Shown here piece by piece: positions 27,651 to 38,700 of a stretch of DNA of 64,000 nt. This DNA comes from Rhodomicrobium sp. Az07 (GTDB taxonomy: Bacteria > Pseudomonadota > Alphaproteobacteria > Rhizobiales > Rhodomicrobiaceae). The DNA lies in NCBI RefSeq assembly GCF_018619475.1, contig NZ_JAHFZG010000005.1, forward strand, positions 62,001 through 126,000, in the 5' to 3' direction. Position 1 is the first letter of the stretch. Each line of letters begins with the position of its first letter. The notes under the pieces are model-generated. The model was not told the DNA's origin, searched no databases, and saw only the letters and a program-made list of their open reading frames with translations. The translations under genes and the position numbers were made by a program.

Positions 27651-27800
27651 TCAGAACCATGTCGTCGGAGCGGTTCTACGCTGCTGAATGCGCCGCCGGA
27701 GCGAGGACGGAATGATCGCACCGCCGATGAAAAGCCACGCCAGAAGAGCCATGACAGCAGAGGCTACGATGGCGGCAGCCAGGGTGATAAGTGCGAGCAT
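27651..27800 (-). CDS. 49-residue two-helix membrane peptide
   Basis: ATG 27800 follows an excellent GGGAGG ribosome binding site by six bases. The 49 residues contain a strongly hydrophobic stretch (MLALITLAAAIVASAVMALL, then AWLFIGGAIIP) able to span the membrane once or twice, and a basic end (SSLRRRIQQRR). It resembles membrane peptides of type I toxin systems in size and charge, but no antitoxin RNA was identified and the resemblance is only general. It is located between the att-like repeats and tRNA-Lys. Confidence 0.5.
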   Translation of the reverse strand: MLALITLAAAIVASAVMALLAWLFIGGAIIPSSLRRRIQQRRTAPTTWF

Positions 27801-28085
27801 CGATTGCCTCCCGCGTCGCAGTCGGGGAGGCCGCGCCTCAATCGGCGCTCTCTTGAGGCGATTCGCGTTCTGGAAGCTTGCGGGAGATTTGCGCTCGCCC
27901 GTTTCGGCGAGCGTGAGCGCGACATGCTGAAGGCGCGCGGGCGCAACCCGCTTTGATGAGACCGGCGGATTATCGCCGCGCGGCGCATCACGCGCTTGCA
28001 GTGGATTTCCCTTCACCGTGACGATACAGTGACGATATTTTGGGAAGAAGACTACGCGGTTGGCCGCCTAAGCCCTTGACCACGT

Positions 28086-28161
<76 letters not shown>

Positions 28162-28238
28162 GCTCCGTCGCGGTTCGTGTTCTATAATGCGTCGGCCGCC
28201 GGATGTCTACGCCTGCTTTGCGTCATTTCAAATTTCCA

Positions 28239-29000
28239 TCACACGTGCTCGGGCTTCGTGATCGGCGCTGGCGGTTGCGTGCCAGGTCCTGGCAACGCCG
28301 TGATCGCGCGGCGCGGATCGGTGCCCTGGGGAAGCACTTCGGGCGCGAGCGCGCCAAGCGAAACGTAAATCTTCAGCAGGTCGTCCACCTTCATGTCGTG
28401 CACGGGCGTGATGGCGCTATCGGACATGAACACGAGCCCGCCCGACATCGGAATCGGCGCGGCGGGCAGGTAGACGAGCCTGCGGCGCTCCCCGGCTATG
28501 GTGAAGAGTTGCTGGCTGGCAAGCAGTGCGAGAATGTCGACGCCCTGCGCGCCTTCGCCGAAGAACCGGCACGACACCACGCTCATGCTCGACAGGTCGC
28601 CCGGCGCGCCGGTCCTGTCGGTCGCGAGCCGCACCACCCGCGACACGGGGCTGTAGATCGAGCGGATGAGCGGTACCCGCGAAAACAGGCTGTCCAGATA
28701 ATTCTGGATGATGCTTTTCGCGCGTGTTTTGACGATCAGGCCGAGAAGCCAGATGCCGATAAGCGCGATGCCGATGCCAAGCCAGAACGCGAGCGTGTCC
28801 TGGCTGCCGCCGATCAGATAATTGCCGCCGCGCGTGAACAGATCGCCGAGCACGGTGCCGGGGCCGATGGCGCCGCGCACGAAATTGATGATCCACGCGA
28901 CGATGAAGACCGTGAGCACGATCGGGAGAAGAAACAGCAGGCCCGCCAGAAACGAACCGATCACGCTGGTTCTCCAGACTCGGGAGATCCAGTTCAGCAT
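28239..29000 (-). CDS. DUF502 membrane protein
   Basis: DUF502 proteins are two-helix integral membrane proteins of unknown role. The start at 29000 (MLNWISRVWRTSVIG) is chosen because AAGGAG lies eight bases upstream; an in-frame ATG 33 bases earlier precedes this ribosome binding site. The two helices are FLAGLLFLLPIVLTVFIVAW and LGIGIALIGIWLLGLIV, and the motif RVPLIRSIYSPVSRVV between them and the C-terminal domain is the family hallmark. A Pro-rich tail (PGPGTQPPAPITKP) ends the protein. It is a single gene next to tRNA-Lys. Confidence 0.9.
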   Translation of the reverse strand: MLNWISRVWRTSVIGSFLAGLLFLLPIVLTVFIVAWIINFVRGAIGPGTVLGDLFTRGGNYLIGGSQDTLAFWLGIGIALIGIWLLGLIVKTRAKSIIQNYLDSLFSRVPLIRSIYSPVSRVVRLATDRTGAPGDLSSMSVVSCRFFGEGAQGVDILALLASQQLFTIAGERRRLVYLPAAPIPMSGGLVFMSDSAITPVHDMKVDDLLKIYVSLGALAPEVLPQGTDPRRAITALPGPGTQPPAPITKPEHV

Positions 29001-29033
29001 GCGCGATACTCCTTCGTCCAACGGGCTTTTCAT

Positions 29034-29640
29034 GCGGCTTCATCGGGTTCGGTGCGGCTTGAGTATACCGTGAACACATAAACCATGCGTACCGTTTGTT
29101 GGTGACAAAAATAGAGGTGCGGCCGCATTGCGCGGAAAAGCGCGGCATGAGCGAGCTTGTTTAAGCGGCGCAGCACGGGAACGCGACGAAAAGCGCGAAT
29201 GCGCGGCTGTGAAAGCCGGCACCGCTTCCGTGAATGCCGACGCCTGCGTTGCGGCCTCGCTTTTGCCAGCCGATAGGTACCCGACACTTGATAATTTGCA
29301 ACACGCCTTCAGCGCGATGGGCAGCTCGTGTTTTGTTTGAATGCCGCGAAGCTCGCCTCATCAACGCTCAACGCGCTATGATAGAAATGTTCACATCTGC
29401 AACGGGAAAATGAACCGCCACATCTTGCGCATTGCTTGCAATATTGGCGAACTTTCAAAGATTACCCTTCGAAGAGAACTGCAACTGGAGCATTTTCCTT
29501 CGCTCTTCCCCGCTCGCTCGAACCGGCGGAAGTTTCAAGCTTCCGGTGCGTTGATGAAAAATGTCCCGTCGCCCGCCGATTCTCGCGACGACTGAGATTA
29601 TACTTCCCGACCCCGTCTCGCTCGGGTTCGCCGATTGTCG
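29034..29640. other. Intergenic, no supported gene
   Basis: About 600 bases between the DUF502 promoter side and the phaC 3' end. Several short frames exist, such as one from ATG 29410, but none has a good ribosome binding site or familiar content. I see no clear repeat or RNA structure. Confidence 0.4.
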
Positions 29641-31494
29641 CTACGCCCCCGCGCGCACGTAGGAGCCCGGCGCGTCCTCGATGGGTGCGTAGCCATTGCC
29701 GCCCGGCTCGCGCGGAGGCACCTTGTCGCCGGAAAGCGAGCCGAGCCACTTCGCGTAGTCCGGCCACCACGAACCCGCATATTCCGTCGCGCGCGCGACG
29801 AACGCATCGACGGTCGGGATCGATTTCGGATCGCCGTCTTCAAGAATCCAGTGCTGGTATTTAGCCCGGCTGGTGGGATTGACGACGCCCGCGATGTGCC
29901 CGGACCCGGCCAGCACGAAGCGCACCGGCCCGCCGAACAGTTTCGAGCCGACGAGCACAGACTGCGCGGGCGCGATGTGATCCTCGCGCGTGGCGAGTTC
30001 ATAGATTGGGATCGTCACGCGGGACAGGTCGAGGGGCACCCCGCCGAGCGACAGAAGCCCGCGCGCGAGCTTGTTGTCGCGATAGAATTCGCGCAGGTAG
30101 AAGCTGTGGTTCGCGGGCGGCATGCGCGTCGAATCGGCGTTCCAGTACAAGAGGTCGAACGGGAACGGCTGCTTGCCCAGCAGGTAGTTGTTGACGATGT
30201 AGGGCCAGATCAGGTCGCGCGGGCGGAGCATGTTGAACACGGCCGACATGCGCGCGCCGTCGAGGAAGCCGCGCTCCGCCATCACCTCGTCGAGCGCCTT
30301 CAACTGCTCGTCGTCGATGAAGACGAGAAGATCGCCCGCGTGGCTGAAATCGGTCTGCGCCGCGAGGAATGTGGCCGATGCGATGCGGTTGTCGCCGGTC
30401 GCGGCCATATAGGCGAGCGTGCTGGCGAGCAGCGTGCCGCCGACGCAATAGCCGACGGCGTTGGTGCGCGGCTCGCCGGTGATGCGGAGCACCGCGTCGG
30501 TCGCGTCGAGCACACCCTCGCGCATGTAATTCTCGAACGATTTCGAGGCGAGGCTTGCGTCCGGATTGACCCACGAGACGACGAAGACGGTGAAGCCCTG
30601 ATCGACGACCCATTTGATGAACGACTTGGGCGGCGTCAGGTCGAGGATGTAATATTTGTTGATCCACGGCGGCACGATCATCAGCGGCACGCGATACACG
30701 CTCTCGGTCGACGGCGTGTACTGGATGAGTTGCATGATTTCGTTCTGGTAGACGATCTTGCCCGGCGTGACGGCCAGATTCTTGCCCACCTCGAAGGCCG
30801 ACATGTCCGTCTGGCGGATGCGGAGAAGCTCGCCCGACTGGTTCAGGTCTTCGACGAGGTGCTGCATTCCTTCCGCGAGGTTTTGCCCGCCGGTCGAAAC
30901 GGTGGTGCGGATCACCTCGGGATTGGTGAACGGGAAATTGGACGGCGAAAGCGCCGTCACGATCTGATTCAGGTAGAACTCGGCGCGCTTTTTGGCATGC
31001 TTGTCGACGGTGTCGGCGTTTTCGACGAGATCGCCCGCCCATTTGCCGGTAAGCAGGTAAGCCTGCTTGAGGAAATCGAAAAACGCGTTCTCCGACCACT
31101 CCTTGTCCTTGAAGCGTGGATCGCTGGGCGCGGGCTCGATCAGCGGCTTGACTTCCTCGCCAAGAAAACGCTGATAGGTGCGCCCCCAAAGATCGATGAG
31201 ATCCTCGTTAAGCTTCGCCTGGGCCGAGGCAAGTTTTTGCGGATCGTTCATCCAGTATTGCGCGATCGGCGCGAAAATCTTGCCGATGTCTGCCATTCCG
31301 CCCGCGACCGTGAACGCTCCGGAGCGCTTGTCCTTGTCCTCGTAGATCTTCGCGACCGCCTGCCCGCTTGCCTCGAAGGCGCGCAACAGGTTCGTCGCGA
31401 ATTGTTCCGGAGACTGAAGGCCCGGCAAAGGTCTGGACGGCGCCGGAGCGCTTGCGGCTTCTCGCTTGTCGCCTTTTTGACGCTTGTCTGACAT
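29641..31494 (-). CDS. phaC: Class I polyhydroxyalkanoate synthase
   Basis: PhaC polymerises 3-hydroxyacyl-CoA, mainly 3-hydroxybutyryl-CoA, into storage granules. The 617 residues begin at ATG 31494 with GGGGAG upstream. The PhaC N-terminal domain (YLLTGKWAGDLVEN and FPFTNPEV) is followed by the alpha/beta core with the lipase-box Cys in GYCVGGTLLAS (about residue 350), the Asp in ATREDHIAPAQS and the His in AGSGHIAGVVNP. Length and motifs fit class I (no PhaE partner). phaA and phaB are not in the window. It is monocistronic, ending 607 bp before the next gene and starting 227 bp from lexA. Confidence 0.96.
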   Translation of the reverse strand: MSDKRQKGDKREAASAPAPSRPLPGLQSPEQFATNLLRAFEASGQAVAKIYEDKDKRSGAFTVAGGMADIGKIFAPIAQYWMNDPQKLASAQAKLNEDLIDLWGRTYQRFLGEEVKPLIEPAPSDPRFKDKEWSENAFFDFLKQAYLLTGKWAGDLVENADTVDKHAKKRAEFYLNQIVTALSPSNFPFTNPEVIRTTVSTGGQNLAEGMQHLVEDLNQSGELLRIRQTDMSAFEVGKNLAVTPGKIVYQNEIMQLIQYTPSTESVYRVPLMIVPPWINKYYILDLTPPKSFIKWVVDQGFTVFVVSWVNPDASLASKSFENYMREGVLDATDAVLRITGEPRTNAVGYCVGGTLLASTLAYMAATGDNRIASATFLAAQTDFSHAGDLLVFIDDEQLKALDEVMAERGFLDGARMSAVFNMLRPRDLIWPYIVNNYLLGKQPFPFDLLYWNADSTRMPPANHSFYLREFYRDNKLARGLLSLGGVPLDLSRVTIPIYELATREDHIAPAQSVLVGSKLFGGPVRFVLAGSGHIAGVVNPTSRAKYQHWILEDGDPKSIPTVDAFVARATEYAGSWWPDYAKWLGSLSGDKVPPREPGGNGYAPIEDAPGSYVRAGA

Positions 31495-31721
31495 CCGTGC
31501 GTAGCTCCCCAAACCGCAAAGTTATTCTTGCGTCCTTTTGCGCCCGTTGAATCGAGCATGGACTAATAATATAACATCCCTGCGTCGTTTGGTGAGGGGC
31601 TAAAAGCTTTTGTTCGCCGCCGCGCTTGTCCTTCCGACTAAGTGTTTACTATAGCGCCTCCGGCGCGCCTGTCCCGCATTCGCGCTCGCAGCATATCAGC
31701 CATGACTCACCGTCCGGCCGC

Positions 31722-32438
31722 TTAATAACGCCGCAGAAGCGCGACCAGCTTTCCCTGAATCTTGACGCGGTCGGGGCCAAAAATTCGCGTCTCGTATGCC
31801 GGATTGGCGGGTTCGAGAGCGATCGAGTGTCCGCGCTTTCGAAGCCGCTTCAAAGTGGCCTCCTCGTCGTCGATGAGCGCGACCACGATATCCCCGCTTT
31901 CCGCAGCTTGCGTCCTTTTCAGAACGACGGTGTCGCCCTCCTGAATCCCGGCGTCGACCATTGAATCGCCGCGCACTTCAAGCGCGAAGTGATCGCCCGT
32001 CGAAAGGTACTCCGGCGGCATGACGAGAACGTGGCTGTGGTCTTCGATGGCGGATCGGGGTACGCCTGCCGCGATGCGCCCCATCACGGGAACCGATATG
32101 CCGCCGTCGTCACGGTCGCGAATGAAGGGAGCCTGCGGCCCCTCCTCGAAGGATGAGCGCCGTGCGCCTTCGATCACCGTCGGCATGAAGCCCCGCCTTC
32201 GATCCGCTTCGAACCCGGCTCGTCGCTCCGGCATCTTCATCACCTCGAGCGCGCGTGCCCGGTGTGGAAGCCTTCGGATGAAGCCCCGCTCTTCCAGCGC
32301 CATGATCAGGCGATGAATACCTGACTTGGATTTCAGATTCAGCGCCTCCTTCATCTCGTCGAAAGACGGCGGCACGCCGGTCGCCTCGATGCGCTCGTTG
32401 ATATAGAGGAGGAGTTGCTTTTGCTTCGGTGTCAGCAT
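31722..32438 (-). CDS. lexA: SOS repressor LexA
   Basis: LexA represses DNA-damage genes until RecA filaments trigger self-cleavage. The winged-helix DNA-binding domain is [19 protein letters not shown] to about 70, with [21 protein letters not shown] as the recognition helix region. The C-terminal protease has the cleavage site Ala124-Gly125 (GRIAAGVP), the nucleophile Ser159 (RGDSM) and Lys197 (EATLKRLRK). It has an alphaproteobacterial SOS box 52-66 bases before its start, so it regulates itself. A divergent gene, the DUF4011 helicase, begins on the other side of that region. Confidence 0.97.
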   Translation of the reverse strand: MLTPKQKQLLLYINERIEATGVPPSFDEMKEALNLKSKSGIHRLIMALEERGFIRRLPHRARALEVMKMPERRAGFEADRRRGFMPTVIEGARRSSFEEGPQAPFIRDRDDGGISVPVMGRIAAGVPRSAIEDHSHVLVMPPEYLSTGDHFALEVRGDSMVDAGIQEGDTVVLKRTQAAESGDIVVALIDDEEATLKRLRKRGHSIALEPANPAYETRIFGPDRVKIQGKLVALLRRY

Positions 32439-32489
32439 GGGCGGTCCGGTTGTGGCAGGGACTTGTACAAACCAAGAACATCAATAAGC

Positions 32490-32504
32490 GTTCTTCTTAA
32501 GTTC
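32490..32504. promoter_or_regulatory. SOS box (LexA operator)
   Basis: GTTCTTCTTAAGTTC fits the alphaproteobacterial LexA consensus GTTC-N7-GTTC exactly. It lies 52 bases upstream of lexA and 280 bases upstream of the divergent helicase gene. A second GAAC half site (32476-32479) is nearby. Confidence 0.85.
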
Positions 32505-32783
32505 CGCAAGGGAAAAGGGCACGTTTGCATCCTGCCCTGCACAGATGAGAATCCGTAGACACAGGAGATTTCGTATTGGCTAATTCGCTCCCGCCGCCCC
32601 TAATTTTTCGTGACAGGAACGAATGCCAGCCTGCCGGGGTGCGGTCCTTCAGTCGCGCTCTCGCCCTGATGGGTGCCAAAAACGCCGTAGTTGAAGCCCA
32701 CCGTCTTGAGCGTGCGGAGACATCTCGCTTGCGAAACCCGTAAACGAAGGGTATCCGGGAGGTGTGCACTTAGGTATTTTTTT

Positions 32784-35700
32784 ATGATGATTGATTCTTC
32801 AGACGATGATTCCGCTGTCGCGCCTTCGGTGAAGCTCAAGGCCAACGTGGCGCCGCGCGTCAACCTTGCCTTTCAGGTCAACTCGATCCCGGCCATCGGC
32901 GAAATCGAGATCGCCAACCAGACCGGCCGCGATTTCTCAGACGTAGCGATTTCAATCGCGTCGGATCCCCCCTTTCTCAAGCCGACGGTTTTCCGGCTCG
33001 ACGGGCTCAGGGCCGGGAGCGTGCGTTCGATCAGTCCGGTCGCGGTGGATCTCGATCCGGCCTTCCTCAATCGTCTGACAGAAGCCGCCGACGGCCTCAT
33101 TCACATGACGGCGCAAGCGGGCGAGGAGCCGCTGGCGGCAATCGAAATTCCATGCCGCGCTCTCGCGCCGACCGAATGGACCGGGCTTTCGACGCCGCCC
33201 GAACTCGTCGCCGCCTTCGTCCGTCCGAACGACCCCGCTGTCGAGGTGATCCTCCGCAATGCGGCGGAGAAACTTCGACTGCATGGCAGAAACTCGGCGC
33301 TCGACGGCTACGCGGGCAACCGGAAGGGGCGTTCGTGGGAAGTGGCGGAGGCCATTTGGGCGGCCCTTGTCGATGCGAAGATCGTCTACGCGCTGCCGCC
33401 CGCGAGTTTCGAGCAGGACGGGCAGAAGATCCGCATGCCCGGCGCGATTTTTGAGCGGAAGCTCGGAACCTGTCTCGATCTGACCCTTCTTTACGCGGCC
33501 TGCCTTGAACAGGCGGGGCTCAATCCGCTCGTCGGCTTCGCGACGGGCCATGCCTATTGCGGCCTCTGGCTGACACAGGATGCCTTCTCGTCCTGCGTCG
33601 TCGACGAAGCCGAAACGATCCGCAAGCGCCTGCAATTGCAGGAAATGATCCTGATCGAGACGACGCTTCTCACCAACCATCCACCGCTGAAGTTCCGGAC
33701 TGCGGTCGACAAGGCCGAGAGCTACGCGAACGAGGACGCGCCGCGCCGCTTCGAACTCGTGGTCGACATCGCCCAGGCCCGCCAACGCCGCATCCGCCCG
33801 CTCGGCATCGAGCTTGACGGGCAGCAGCCCCCCCTGCCGGTGACAGCAGAGGCAGGCGGATCGGTCGGCCTCGACGAGCCGCCGTCGTTCATGGAGGAAG
33901 CGGCCAGACCCGCCGAGCCGGAGCTGCCGCTCGACCGCGTGGAGCAATGGAAGCGGAAACTGCTCGACCTGTCGCTTCGCAACCGGCTGCTGAACTTCAA
34001 GAGCGGGAAAAGCGCCGTCGATCTTTTCTGCCCCGACGCGAGCGCGCTCGAAGACAAGCTCGCGAGCGGCGACAGGATCAAGATCCTCGCCAAAGCGGAT
34101 GTAATGAGCGGCGACGATCCCCGCGATGCCGAAGTTCACCAGAGCCGCGCGGGCGAAGACGCCGCGAGGCAGCACGCGCTCGAAGCGCTTGGACGGGGCG
34201 AAATTCTTACCGCGCTTTCCGATGACGAACTTCAGGACCGGCTGACCGAAATCCACCACGCGGCGCGAAGCTCGCTCGAAGAGAGCGGCGCCAACAGCCT
34301 GCATCTCGCCATCGGCTTCTTCTCGTGGTTGCCGAGCGGGAAAGACCAGCGGTGCCGCGCGCCGCTGCTTCTCGTCCCGGTCCGGCTGGAACGCCACACA
34401 ATTCGCTCCGGCTTCCGGCTCGTACGCCACGACGACGACGCCCGCATCAATCCCACGCTGCTGCAAATGCTTCGGCAGGATTTCGGCCTCGTCATGCCGG
34501 AATTCGAGCGGGATCTGCCGATGGACGCGTCGGGCCTCGACGTGGCTCATATCTGGCGGATCGCGCGCCAGCACATCAAGGACATGAAGGGGTTCGAACT
34601 GACAGAAGAGGTCACGCTGTCGAACTTCTCCTTCGCCAAATACCTGATGTGGAAAGATCTGGTCGACCGCGCCGATGTCCTGAAGCGCAACGCCGTGGTT
34701 CGCCACCTCATCGACACGCCCAAAGACACCTACGGCGATCCGCGCGACATGCCGGACGAGCGCGCGCTCGACCGGGAAATCCACCCAAGAGACCTGTTCA
34801 TGCCGCTGCTCGCGGACTCGTCGCAGACCGCCGCCGTGGTCGCCGCGTCGCGCGCAAAGGATTTCGTGCTGTTCGGTCCGCCGGGAACGGGCAAGAGCCA
34901 GACGATTGCGAACATGATCGCGCAATTGCTCGGCGACGGGCGGTCCGTGCTGTTCGTCTCGCAGAAGACGACCGCGCTGGAGGTCGTGCGCAAGCGGCTG
35001 AACGACATCGGCCTCGGCTCCTTCTGCCTCGAAGTGCATTCGGCCAAGGCCCAGAAAGCCACCGTACTCGCGCAACTGAAGACGGCGTGGGAATCCCGTG
35101 CCGCCGATGCCGCGAGCGAGTGGGAAACAGAGACGGCGAACTTGAAGGCGCTCCGTGATCGGCTTAACGAGGTCGTCGTCGCGTTGCATCGCCGCCATGG
35201 CAATGGCCAGTCCGTCCACAAGGCTCTGGGCCGCGTCATTGCGCAACGCGACTTCGCGCCGAAGCTCAAGCTCTCGTTCCCCTCCCCCGATCAGCACGAC
35301 GAAGCGGATATGCGCGCCTTGCGCAATCTCTGCCGCAGCCTGCGAACAGCCGTGCAGGCGCTTGGCTCCGCGCCCGCGAACCACCCGCTGAAGGAAATCG
35401 GGCACGAGGCTTGGTCGCCGGTGTGGCGCGGCGAGCTGGAGGCGGCTTGCGCTGCGTTCCGCAAAGCCGTGGTCGATCTGTCTATCGCGGGCGCCGTGCT
35501 CGCGAAGAACTTCGGCACGGCCGATACGGGTGACCCGCATCGCCTTTATTCGATGATCGTCCTCGCCGCGCTTGCCTTCAAGCCCGAAGCTCAGGACGCC
35601 GCCGCGCTCATCGGGAAGGACATCCGCGCGCTGAAGCCGGTCTTCGAAGCGTGGCGCACGGACCGCGCCGCCGTAGATGCCGCACAGGCGCGGCTCGCCA

Positions 35701-38700
35701 ACCGTTACCGTGACGCCGTGTTCAGCCTCGATCTCGGACGGCTTATGCAGGATTGGCGCGATGCGGTCGCGGCCTTTTACCCTGTACGAAACGGTCGCAA
35801 GAAGCGTGTCTGGGATGCGTTTGCGCCGCTCACCGATGGCGACACTCCGGCGGATGTCGGCGCCGAGATCGTCGGGCTGATGGAGGTCAGGGAAGCGCGC
35901 ACCAGAGCGATGCGCCACGACGCAACGCTCGCCGCGCTGGGGCCCATGTGGCAAGGGCTCGAAACCGACCCCGCGCGCGTCGAAGCCGCCTTCGCGTGGC
36001 TCGGCCAGGTCACCGACGCCGCCGCTTCCCTCGCCGATGCGGAGCGGGACAAGGCGGGCTGGCTTGCCTTTCTCGCCGCGCTGATCCTCGACCGGCCCGA
36101 CTTCATGCGCGAAGGCGGCCCGTTCGCGACGGCCGCTGGAAAGACGCTGACCGCCTACAAGGCATTTCAGGCGGCACGCAAGGAGCTTGTCCGCCTCGCG
36201 CAGCTCTCCGACGATTATTTCGGTCTGCCGCGCTCGAATCGCTGGCTGCGTGACGCTGCCAACCTTGCCGAAGTATGGGAGACGAACAGTCCGAAAAGCC
36301 AGCGCTGGTGTGACTGGCTCCGCCATGCGGCCGCCGCGCGCGCTCGCGGCTTGTCGCCGCTGATCGACGCGCTCGATGCGGGCATCATCGGCGCATCGGA
36401 CATCGAAGCCGCCTTCGAGGCCGCCTATGCGCGCTGGTGGGTCGAGCAGACCGTGCATCGCGATGCGCTGCTTCGCGGCTTCGTCTCGGACCAGCATGAA
36501 GACGCCATCGCGCGTTTCGTGGAACTCGACAGGAAGGTTGCGCAGCTCGCGCGCCATGTGGTGGCCGCGCGCCTGTCGGGCGCGGTGCCCGCCCGCAACG
36601 CCTTCGGACAAGACCCCGAGTTCGGCGTCCTCTCGCGGGAGATCGAAAAGCGGGCGCGGCACATGCCGCTTCGCCGCCTGTTCTCGCAACTGCCGAACGC
36701 GCTGACGGCGCTGACGCCGTGCGTGATGATGAGCCCGCTGTCCGTCGCGCAGTTTCTGCCCGCCGACTCCCAGCCCTTCGATATCGTGATCTTCGACGAG
36801 GCGTCGCAGATCCCCGTGTGGGATGCCATCGGCGCCATCGCGCGCGGTAAACAGGTGGTCGTCGCGGGCGATCCGAAGCAATTGCCGCCGACCTCGTTCT
36901 TTGATCGCGGGGGCATCGCCACGGAAGATGCAAGCGAGGTGGAAGACCTCGAAAGCATTCTCGACGAGTGTCTTGCCGCGAACATTCCGAGCAAGCGGCT
37001 TGCCTGGCATTATCGCAGCCGCCACGAAAGCCTCATCTCGTTCTCGAACGAGAAATATTACGACGGCAGTCTCGTCACTTTTCCGTCTCCCGTGACCGAG
37101 GATCGCGCCGTGCGCTTCATGCATGTGCCGGACGGCGTCTACGAGCGTGGCTCCGGCCGCGTCAACCGCGCGGAAGCACGCGCGGTGGTGGGCGACGTTG
37201 TGCGCCGCCTTGGCGACCCGGCTTTCGCCGCCGCCGGAAGCTCGCTCGGCATCGTGACATTCAACGGCGAACAGCAACGGCTGATCGAAACCCTGCTCGA
37301 TCAGGAGCGCCGCGCGAAGCCGGAACTCGAACGCTTTTTCGGCACCGAATGGGCCGAGCCGGTGTTCGTGAAGAACCTCGAAAACGTGCAGGGCGACGAG
37401 CGCGACGTCATCCTGTTTTCCATTGCCTACGGCCCCGATCAGGCCGGCAAGGTGTCGGTTCAGATCAGCACGCTCAACAAGGATGGCGGAACGCGGCGGC
37501 TGAACGTTGCCATCACGCGCGCGCGCTCGGAACTCGTGGTGTTTTCGACGCTGAGGCCGGACCAGATCGACCTGTCCCGCACGAAGGCGGCAGGCATTCG
37601 CGATTTCAAGCATTTCCTCGAATATGCGGAGCGCGGGCCGCGCGCGCTCGCCGCCGCTTCCGAGCCTCTGGGCGATACGGAGTCGCCGTTCGAGGACGCG
37701 GTGAAGAAGGCGCTCGAAGAGAAGGGCTGGCAGGTGCATCCGCAGGTCGGCGTCTCCGGCTTCCGGGTCGATCTCGGCGTCGTGCATCCCGATGCGCCGG
37801 GCCGTTATCTCGCGGGCGTGGAATGCGACGGCGCGACCTATCATCGCTCCGCCACCGCGCGCGACCGCGACCGTCTCCGCGAGGGTGTGCTTCGCAATCT
37901 GGGCTGGCGCATCCTGCGCGTGTGGTCGACCGACTGGTGGGTCGATCCCGACAGCGCTTTCGCACATCTGCATGCGCGGCTTTCCGAGCACCTTGAAGAC
38001 GACCGGACGGCCGAGGCGGCGAGTTCGCGGGAGGAGGCGCCTCCGGTCGAGGCGGTGCTCGCCCTGTTGCCCGACATCCCGCAAGACGCCGCCCCTTCCC
38101 TGCCGGAGTCGGCCGCTTCACCCGACGAATTCGACGCGGTCGAAGCTGAAGACGCGCCGCCGCAATCCGCGATCCATGCCGCGCGCGCCGATGGCGAGCA
38201 ATTGACGTTCCTCGCTGCCGACGCAGGTGGATACCGAGCGGCCGACCTCGCCGCAGCGGGTTTCGCACCGGATCGCGACGGTTTCTATGAGCCCTGGTAT
38301 CGGCCCACGCTCCGGAAAATGGTCGCCCACGTCATCGAGGCCGAAGGCCCGGTGTTCGACGATGTCCTTGTCCGTCGCATCGCGCGCGCCCACGGCTTCG
38401 ACCGTGCGGCGGGACGTATCCGCGAAACGGTGCTCGACGCCGTTGAGCCGCGCTTTCCCCGCTCCACCGAGGAAGGCCGCAAGATATTCTGGCCCGAAAA
38501 TTCCGACACCTCGCAACTGCCGCGCTTCCGCGAAGGCAGCACCGAGCTGCGCGATCACTCGGATATTCCCCTCGCCGAACTCGCGGCTCTCGCGGAACGC
38601 TTCATGGCTACCGGCGCCAAGCCCGAAGAGGCGGCCTTCATGATGGCAAGGCATATGGGGCTGGCGCGTTTGCGAGAGGCTGCGCGCGAGCGCTTTCTGG

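Noticed and set aside
28203-29081. Plus-strand frame opposite the DUF502 gene
   Set aside because: His/Arg-rich shadow without motifs; the minus-strand protein is a known family.
29341-29595. Plus-strand frame near 29.4 kb (MNRHILRIA...)
   Set aside because: Weak ribosome binding site, basic composition, no recognisable motif.
32952-38084. A 1710-residue minus-strand frame opposite the Hhe-like gene
   Set aside because: It is a shadow of the high-GC third-position bias of the real gene; the plus-strand product has clear domains and the opposite one has none.
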